From: Arenivirga flava
GTDB lineage: Bacteria > Actinomycetota > Actinomycetes > Actinomycetales > Microbacteriaceae
Direction of reading: 5' to 3'
Assembly: GCF_030161575.1 (NCBI RefSeq)
Contig: NZ_BSUL01000001.1
Coordinates: forward strand, 248,001 to 312,000
DNA: 64,000 nucleotides
How positions within the stretch are numbered: the first letter of the stretch is position 1; each line of letters starts with the position of its first letter. Both the position numbers and the translations under genes were made by a program. Below are positions 58,449 to 64,000 of the stretch, in pieces. The notes under the pieces are model-generated. The model was not told where the DNA came from, did no database searches, and saw only the letters and a program-made list of their open reading frames with translations.

Positions 58449-59378
58449 GTCGGCCACCAGCGCGTCGACCGCCGCCTCGGCGGTCTCGTGCCGGAAGACG
58501 AATCCGTCCTCGAGCAGTCGCTTCGGCAGCACCTTCTGACTCGACAGCAGCAGCTCGCGCGCATCCTGCAGGGCCAGGTCGATGATCGGCTCGGGCACCC
58601 GGAGCAGGTAGGGGCGGTGCAGGTCGCGCGCGAGGCGCTCGGTGATCCGGTCCGCGGTCGCGGGCGTGGGACCGACGAGGTTCACCGGTCCGCTGAGGTC
58701 GGAGCGCAGCAGCAGGTGCAGGATCGCCTCCACCTCGTCGTGCAGGCTGATCCAGGGCCAGTGCTGGCCGCCGGTGCCCAACCGGGTGGCGAGACCGAGC
58801 TTCGTGAGCGGGATGAGCGGGCCGACTGCGCCGCCCTCGGGTCCGAAGACGAGGCCCGTGCGGAACGTCACCGTGCGCGTCGTCTCCGGCGCGATCGCGG
58901 TCGCGCTCTCCCACGCCTCGACGACGTCCGCGAGGAATCCCTCGCCGCGCGGGGAGTTTTCGTCGAGGCGCTCCGCGGGACGATCGCCGTAGTAGCCGAC
59001 GGCGGATGCGGAGAGGAACGTCTGCGGCGGGGTGCTCGCCATCGTCATCGCCTCGGCGAGCGTGCGGGTGGCCTGCACGCGCGACTCGAGCATCCGCTGC
59101 TTGCGCCCCGGCGTCCAGGGCAGCTGACCGAGCGGGGAGCCGGAGAGGTTGATCACGGCGTCGACGGTGTCGATGAGGCCGTGGTCGAGCATGCGCGCGC
59201 TCGGCGCCCAGTTGAACTCGTCCGGGCCCTGCGGGGTGCCCCGCACGAGCCGCAGCACGGTGTGCCCCTCCTCCTCGAGGCGCCGGCGCAGCGCCGTGCC
59301 GATGAAGCCGCTGGCACCCGAGATCAGGATGCGCTGGGCGGCGGGGGAGGGGCGCGTGGAGGGAGTGGTCACGTTCAA
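58440..59378 (-). CDS. TIGR01777/YfcH-type sugar-nucleotide-like epimerase
   Basis: A 312-residue SDR-family protein. The Rossmann motif is ISGASGFIGTALRRRLEEEGH, with INLSGSPLGQLPWTPGRKQ, SASAVGYYG (active-site Tyr) and a C-terminal DUF1731 region (LQDARELLLSSQKVLPKRLLEDGF). The reaction is unknown. TTG at 59378 or GTG six bases later can start it; TAGGGT at 59415-59420 (minus strand) is a -10 candidate. Confidence 0.88.
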   Translation of the reverse strand: MNVTTPSTRPSPAAQRILISGASGFIGTALRRRLEEEGHTVLRLVRGTPQGPDEFNWAPSARMLDHGLIDTVDAVINLSGSPLGQLPWTPGRKQRMLESRVQATRTLAEAMTMASTPPQTFLSASAVGYYGDRPAERLDENSPRGEGFLADVVEAWESATAIAPETTRTVTFRTGLVFGPEGGAVGPLIPLTKLGLATRLGTGGQHWPWISLHDEVEAILHLLLRSDLSGPVNLVGPTPATADRITERLARDLHRPYLLRVPEPIIDLALQDARELLLSSQKVLPKRLLEDGFVFRHETAEAAVDALVADGV

Positions 59379-59486
59379 GCCGGCTTCGCGTCGTCGGTGC
59401 TTCGGAGGCCTTCACCCTAGGCCACGGCACGGCTCAGCCGCCGCAGGCCGACGGCGCGCCCGCCCCCCACCCCACCCGGCCCGCCT

Positions 59487-59572
59487 GCGAGGAATGCAGG
59501 CGTCGCGCAGTGCGGGTCCCGGGGACCCACGAGCCCGCCGCCGCGCATCCGCTCTCCTCCTGCGTTCCCAAC
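59487..59572. repeat. paired-arm element S (86 bp, decayed right arm)
   Basis: Left arm GCGAGGAATGCAGG at 59487-59500; right arm CCTGCGTTCCCAAC at 59559-59572 is damaged in its last five bases. Confidence 0.7.
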
Positions 59573-59634
59573 AGGAGCGGCTCCAAACAGGAGCGGCTTG
59601 TGACAGGAGCGGCTCCTGACAGGAGCGGCTCCCG
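59571..59634. repeat. 16-bp tandem array, 4 copies
   Basis: Four 16-bp units beginning ACAGGAGCGGCT, starting at the right end of element S. Confidence 0.92.
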
Positions 59635-59704
59635 CCGAGGAGCGCTCGGGCCCGGCGACGGGCTCCGCATCCGAGACCGACCAGCGGATGCGAGGCACGC
59701 GAAC

Positions 59705-59791
59705 GCGAGGAACGCAGGACCCTCGCCGCCCCTGTCCCCACGGTTCGGAGCGCCCACCACCTCGGCCACGCGAGTCACCTGCGTTCCCGAC
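59705..59791. repeat. 87-bp paired-arm element T
   Basis: Left arm GCGAGGAACGCAGG at 59705-59718 and right arm CCTGCGTTCCCGAC at 59778-59791, degenerate at its end like element S. Confidence 0.72.
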
Positions 59792-59854
59792 CACGAGCGG
59801 ATGCGCCGGCGGAACTCACGTGCGACAGAGACGAGCGGATGCACGGCGCCGGGC

Positions 59855-59940
59855 GCGAGAAACGCAGGCGCACCTGCATCCCGCTGCAGTGACGGCCCCG
59901 CGCAACGCAGCACGACCCGCACGACTCCTGCGTTTCTCGC
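59855..59940. repeat. paired-arm element U (86 bp)
   Basis: Left arm GCGAGAAACGCAGG at 59855-59868 and right arm CCTGCGTTTCTCGC at 59927-59940, perfect inverted arms. Confidence 0.87.
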
Positions 59941-59955
59941 CGCGGGCCGCGCGGT

Positions 59956-59994
59956 GAGCACCGACCCCGAGCACCGGCCCCGAGCACCGGCCCC
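59956..59994. repeat. 13-bp tandem array, 3 copies
   Basis: Three 13-bp units GAGCACCGGCCCC (first with one change), plus the start of a fourth. Confidence 0.85.
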
Positions 59995-60048
59995 GAGCGC
60001 CGAGCCATGGCGCCACCCGGCGCGTGTCGGGCCGCGCGCCATGACGGA

Positions 60049-60054
60049 TAAGCT
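60049..60054 (+). promoter_or_regulatory. -10 element, leaderless thyX
   Basis: TAAGCT, eight bases, GTG at 60063. Confidence 0.45.
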
Positions 60055-60062
60055 CGTGAGCC

Positions 60063-60812
60063 GTGACCCACGAGATCGAGTTCCGCTCCCAGATGACCGT
60101 CGAGCTGGTGCGCTCCAGCGCGCAGGACTCGGACGTCATGTTCGCCGCCCGTGTCTCCACGATCGGCGAGCAGAGCCTCGAGCAGGACCAGGCCGTCATC
60201 GTCGATCCGGAGGCCGCCGAGAAGCAGGCCAAGCGCGACCGGGGCCTCATCAACTACCTCATGCGCGATCGTCACGGCTCGCCCTTCGAGCACAACTCGA
60301 TGACCTTCTACGTGCAGGCGCCGATCTTCGTGTTCCGTGAGTTCATGCGCCACCGCATCGCCAGCTACAACGAGGAGTCGGGCCGCTACACCGAGCTGCG
60401 CCCCGTCTTCTACGTGCCCGCCGAGGACCGCAACCTGATCCAGCAGGGCAAGCCGGGGGCGTACGAGTTCCACCCCGGCACCCCGGAGCAGTCGGCGCTC
60501 GTCGCCGAGCAGACGAGGGCGGTCTCGACGGAGGCCTTCGCGGCGTACCAGCGGATGCTCGAGGCCGGCGTCGCGCGCGAGGTCGCGCGCATCGTGCTGC
60601 CGCTGAACATCTACTCGTCGATGTACGTGACCATGAACGCCCGCGCGCTCATGAACTTCCTCAGCCTGCGCACCAAGCACGAGGCCACCACGTTCCCGAG
60701 CTTCCCGCAGCGGGAGATCGAGATGGTGGCCGAGCAGATGGAGCGCGAGTGGGAGCGGCTCATGCCGATCACCGCGGCGGCCTTCACCGCGAACGGCCGC
60801 GTCGCGCCGTAG
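60063..60812 (+). CDS. thyX: FAD-dependent thymidylate synthase
   Basis: A 249-residue ThyX that methylates dUMP with methylene-tetrahydrofolate and FAD. The signature RHRxxS is R96-S101 (RHRIASYNEESGRY). FREFMRHR and LRTKHEA help form the FAD/dUMP site. GTG start. Together with dapB and dapA this order is conserved in actinobacteria. Confidence 0.97.
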   Translation: MTHEIEFRSQMTVELVRSSAQDSDVMFAARVSTIGEQSLEQDQAVIVDPEAAEKQAKRDRGLINYLMRDRHGSPFEHNSMTFYVQAPIFVFREFMRHRIASYNEESGRYTELRPVFYVPAEDRNLIQQGKPGAYEFHPGTPEQSALVAEQTRAVSTEAFAAYQRMLEAGVAREVARIVLPLNIYSSMYVTMNARALMNFLSLRTKHEATTFPSFPQREIEMVAEQMEREWERLMPITAAAFTANGRVAP

Positions 60813-60905
60813 GCGCGCGCCGCCCCGCGTTCGGCTCCCGCGACGCTGATGGGCCCTGCGCGACCCGTCCGGCTGCCACGCCGCGCCGCCACCCGCGCTG
60901 CGCGG

Positions 60906-60911
60906 TAGGCT
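60906..60911 (+). promoter_or_regulatory. -10 element, leaderless dapA
   Basis: TAGGCT, seven bases, GTG at 60919. Confidence 0.5.
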
Positions 60912-60918
60912 GGCCCGC

Positions 60919-61896
60919 GTGTCCAGCAACGCCAACCCCTTCGGCCAGGTCCTCGTCGCACTCGTGACCCCGTTCACCGCCGAGGGCGAGGTGGACTGGG
61001 CCGGCGTCGAGCGGCTCATCGACGACGTCATCGTGCAGGGCGCCGACGGCGTCGTCGTCACCGGCACCACGGGTGAGACGAGCACGCTGACGGATGCGGA
61101 GAAGATCCGCCTCGTCGAGGTCGCCGTGAAGGTCTCCGCGGGGCGCGCGAAGATCACCGCCGGTGGCGGGTCGAACGAGACCGCGCACGCCATCGAGTAC
61201 GCGCGCAAGGCCGCCGCGGCCGGTGCCGACGCGAACATGGTCGTCACCCCGTACTACAACAAGCCGACCCAGGCGGGCATCCTCACCCACTTCCGCATGA
61301 TCGCGGATGCGACCGATCTGCCGGTGGTGCTCTACGACATCCCCGGGCGTGCGGGCATCCCGATCAAGTACGAGACGATCATCCGCGCGGCCAAGCACCC
61401 GAACATCCGGGCGGTCAAGGACGCGAAGGGCGACTTCGCCGAGGTCAGCCGCGTGCTCAACCAGACGGACCTGCTCTACTTCTCGGGCGACGACACCAAC
61501 GTGCTGCCGCACCTCTCGATCGGCGCGACGGGCCTCATCGGCGTCACCGCGAACGTGGCCGCCAAGCCGTACCGCATCATCGTCGACGCGGTGAACGCCG
61601 GCGACCTGCGCGCCGCCACCGCCGCGCACCAGGCCCTCGAGCCGCTCGTGCGGGCGGTGATGACGCACGTGCCCGGCACGGTCGCGGCCAAGTACATCCT
61701 CCACGGCCTGCACCGCATCGGCTCCCCGCGCGTGCGCCTGCCGCTGGTCGGCCCCGAGGAGGCCGAGGCCGCGCTCATCGAGGACGGCCTCGCGCTCGTG
61801 AAGGACATCCCCGGCCTCGACCTCTCCGACTTCCGCCCCGACCGCAACGCGGCCGCGGGCGGCGCGCTCCCGCGCATCGCCGGCACCACCCGCTGA
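60919..61896 (+). CDS. dapA: 4-hydroxy-tetrahydrodipicolinate synthase
   Basis: A 325-residue class I aldolase-type enzyme that condenses pyruvate with aspartate semialdehyde. GTTGETSTL carries the catalytic Thr pair, VVLYDIPGR the Tyr, and IRAVKDAKGD the Schiff-base lysine near residue 166. rnj follows in the same direction 83 bases later. Confidence 0.96.
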   Translation: MSSNANPFGQVLVALVTPFTAEGEVDWAGVERLIDDVIVQGADGVVVTGTTGETSTLTDAEKIRLVEVAVKVSAGRAKITAGGGSNETAHAIEYARKAAAAGADANMVVTPYYNKPTQAGILTHFRMIADATDLPVVLYDIPGRAGIPIKYETIIRAAKHPNIRAVKDAKGDFAEVSRVLNQTDLLYFSGDDTNVLPHLSIGATGLIGVTANVAAKPYRIIVDAVNAGDLRAATAAHQALEPLVRAVMTHVPGTVAAKYILHGLHRIGSPRVRLPLVGPEEAEAALIEDGLALVKDIPGLDLSDFRPDRNAAAGGALPRIAGTTR

Positions 61897-61979
61897 GCGG
61901 GCGCCGCACCACAGGACTCACCACCGGGGGCTGACGGCCCCATGACCGCGCGTCGAACGCGCACGAACGATCGGATCCG

Positions 61980-63655
61980 ATGCCCACCAACGTCTACGAA
62001 CCGCGTCCCCTCGAACCCGGCACGCTCCGGGTGATCCCCATCGGCGGCCTCGGCGAGGTCGGCCGGAACATGACCGTCTACGAGATCGACGGCAAGCTGC
62101 TCATCGTCGACGTCGGCGTGCTCTTCCCCGAGGAGCATCAGCCCGGCGTCGACCTGATCCTGCCCGACTTCACCCCCATCAAGCACCGTCTGGGCGACGT
62201 CGTCGGCATCGTGCTCACGCACGGGCACGAGGATCACATCGGCGCCGTGCCGTACCTCCTCAAGCTGCGGCAGGACATCCCCCTGATCGGCTCCACGCTC
62301 ACGCTCGCCCTCATCGAGGCGAAGCTCAAGGAGCACCGGATCAAGCCGTACACGCTCAACGTGAAGGAGGGGCAGGTCGAGCGGCTCGGCCCGTTCGAGC
62401 TCGAGTTCGTCGCGGTCAACCACTCCATCCCGGACGCGCTCGCGGTGCACATCGCCACCAGCGCGGGCACGGTGCTGCACACCGGCGACTTCAAGATGGA
62501 CCAGCTGCCGCTCGACGACCGCATCACCGACCTGCGCGCCTTCGCGCGGCTCGGCGAGCGCGGCGTCGACCTGTTCCTGCCCGACTCCACGAACGCCGAC
62601 GTGCCCGGCTTCACGCCGCTCGAGCGCGAGATCGGGCCCGTGCTCGAGAACGTGATCGCCAAGGCCCCGCGCAGGGTCATCGTGGCGAGCTTCTCGAGCC
62701 ACGTGCACCGCGTGCAGCAGGTGCTCGACGCCGCGGTCGCGAACGGACGCCGTGTGGTGCTGCTGGGGCGCTCGATGGTGCGCAACATGGGCATCGCCGC
62801 CGACCTCGGCTACCTCAAGGTGCCCGAGGGGTGCTCGTCGACGCCAAGAAGGCCGGGGACATCCCCGACGAGCAGCTCATCTACATGTCCACCGGTTCGC
62901 AGGGCGAGCCGATGGCGGTGCTGAGCCGCATGGCGAACCTCGAGCACCAGATCGAGCTCGGCAGGGGCGACACGGTCATCCTCGCGAGCTCGCTGATCCC
63001 GGGCAACGAGAACGCCGTCTACCGCGTCATCGACGGGCTCACCAAGCTCGGCGCGAACGTCGTGCACAAGGGCAACGCCAAGGTGCACGTCTCCGGCCAT
63101 GCGGCGGCGGGCGAGCTGCTCTACTGCTACAACATCCTGCGGCCGAGGAACGTGCTCCCCGTGCACGGCGAGCACCGCCACCTGTACGCCAACGCCAAGC
63201 TGGCCATGGCGTCGGGCATCCCCGAGGAGAACATCGTCCTCGGCCAGGACGGCACCGTGGTCGACCTCAGGGACGGCAAGGCGGAGGTGGTCGGACAGCT
63301 CGACATCGGCTACGTCTACGTCGACGGCTCGAGCGTGGGCGAGATCACGGATGCGGACCTCAAGGACCGCCGCATCCTCGCGGAGGAGGGCTTCATCTCG
63401 ATCTTCGTGGCGATCGACGCGCAGACCGGCAAGGTCATCGTGGGCCCGGAGATCCAGGCCCGCGGCTTCGCCGAGGACGACGCGATCTTCGACGACATCA
63501 AGCCGAAGATCCTTTCCGCCCTGAAGGATGCCGCCGAGAACGGCACCCGCGACACGCACGCGTACAGCCAGGTCGTGCGCCGCACGGTGGGCCGCTGGGT
63601 GGGCACGAAGATCCGTCGCCGACCCATGATCGTGCCGGTGGTCATCGAGGCCTGA
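61980..63655 (+). CDS. rnj: ribonuclease J, interrupted by a one-base deletion
   Basis: A metallo-beta-lactamase/beta-CASP RNase with 5'-3' exo- and endonuclease activity in mRNA and rRNA maturation. HGHEDH at residues 81-86 is the zinc site. The first frame runs to YLKVPEG at about 62830; the rest (LVDAKKAGDIPDEQLIYMSTGSQGEP to the C-terminus) is one base back. The join falls in a G4 run at 62828-62831; a fifth G restores PEGVLVDAKK. Without it the product lacks the second half. Sequencing error and real mutation are both possible. Confidence 0.9.
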
Positions 63656-63667
63656 GCGCCTGTCGAC

Positions 63668-63705
63668 CCGGGGAGGGGTCGGGGTCTTCCCCCATCCCTC
63701 CCCGG
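63668..63705 (+). terminator. rnj terminator
   Basis: CCGGGGAGGG at 63668-63677 and CCCTCCCCGG at 63696-63705 form a perfect 10-bp stem. Confidence 0.7.
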
Positions 63706-63745
63706 TTCCCTCGCACGGAGGATGCGGAGCTTCCCAGCGGATCCC

Positions 63746-63751
63746 TAGATT
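63746..63751 (+). promoter_or_regulatory. -10 element of the right-edge gene
   Basis: TAGATT about 40 bases before the ATG at 63794. Confidence 0.4.
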
Positions 63752-63793
63752 CGGGATCGGCGGGAGGCTCCCGTCGTCTCAAGGGGGTTCCTC

Positions 63794-64000
63794 ATGCACG
63801 TCGCCCGCACCTGGGTGTTCCCGATCCTCAGGATCGTCATCGCGATCGTCATCGCCGTCGCGCTCGTCCAGCTCGCCTTCTTCTCGGGAGGGGCGGATGC
63901 GGAGGAGACCGCGACGCCGACCGGCTCGGTCGGTCAACCCGAGGTGCTCGTGGAGCGCGCGGACGTCGAGAACGGCGTGCGCTTCGACGCCGCGATCGCA
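63794..64000 (+). CDS. N-terminal fragment of a membrane-anchored protein, possibly an efflux adaptor
   Basis: The first 69 residues of a gene cut by the window edge. One membrane segment (ILRIVIAIVIAVALVQLAFF) is followed by a Thr/Gly-rich linker and VLVERADVENGVRFDAAIA. That segment resembles the start of HlyD/RND-type periplasmic adaptors, whose first strand precedes the biotinyl-lipoyl domain. Too little is present for a firm call. Confidence 0.5.
   Translation, partial: MHVARTWVFPILRIVIAIVIAVALVQLAFFSGGADAEETATPTGSVGQPEVLVERADVENGVRFDAAIA

Overview
The window is high-GC DNA from an actinomycete. Gene content and order (lepA-hemW-hrcA-dnaJ-rsmE-phoH-ybeY-corC-era, recO-uppS, glyS-dusB-dgt-dnaG, dapB-thyX-dapA-rnj) and the wide use of leaderless starts fit Microbacteriaceae; that family placement is inference, since no rRNA is present. 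Positions 1-47839 and 56595-64000 are chromosomal backbone. Positions 47840-56594 are an integrated mobile element of about 8.75 kb with different base composition.

Backbone, left part: an aminotransferase, lepA, a DUF1990 protein and hemW; two DUF4870 membrane proteins on the minus strand; the heat-shock/ribosome cluster hrcA to era, with a CIRCE-like operator at the hrcA promoter; a DesK/NarL-type two-component pair with an ABC/FtsX-type exporter; leuA preceded by a leucine-rich leader peptide and hairpin; cstA with its small partner; a TRIC channel; recO-uppS; and a complete NAD locus (NrtR-like regulator, nadA, nadB, nadC and a NifS-like desulfurase). Then follow glyS, a DUF559-type protein, dsbA, a YbaK-type deacylase, dusB, dgt, dnaG, a degenerate ABC ATPase, tRNA-Asn, an orphan kinase-like protein, an aldo/keto reductase, an M16 peptidase and a histidine phosphatase.

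The mobile element sits in the 3' end of a GNAT acetyltransferase gene. Removing it through a shared 7-bp core rebuilds a perfect GNAT C-terminus, so attL, attR, attB and attP can all be written out. It carries a large serine integrase, a candidate origin region (DnaA box plus hairpin), an HTH protein, a zinc-knuckle/HTH protein, four further small unknown genes, a secreted-protein gene broken by a complete IS3-family element, a two-TM protein, and a minus-strand gene pair that includes a candidate HEPN (RNxxxH) protein. No capsid, terminase or conjugation genes were seen. It looks like an integrative element or satellite.

The strongest unexplained signal is a backbone repeat. Two 14-bp inverted arms, GCGAGRAAYGCAGG and CCTGCRTTYCTCGC, are held at a nearly fixed outer distance (87 bp in 17 of 21 copies, 86 or 88 in the rest) while the 59-bp interior varies. 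The copies lie between genes, except two that lie inside nadB and are read in the same frame. None occurs in the mobile element. Short tandem arrays (13-21 bp units) cluster beside them, and the heptamer CGGATGC is scattered through the backbone and their interiors but was not found in the element.

Several genes (rnj, the TRIC channel, recO, nadB and the ABC ATPase at 16.5 kb) need a single-base shift to give full-length products. Most of these involve G/C runs, so sequencing error and real mutation cannot be separated here.
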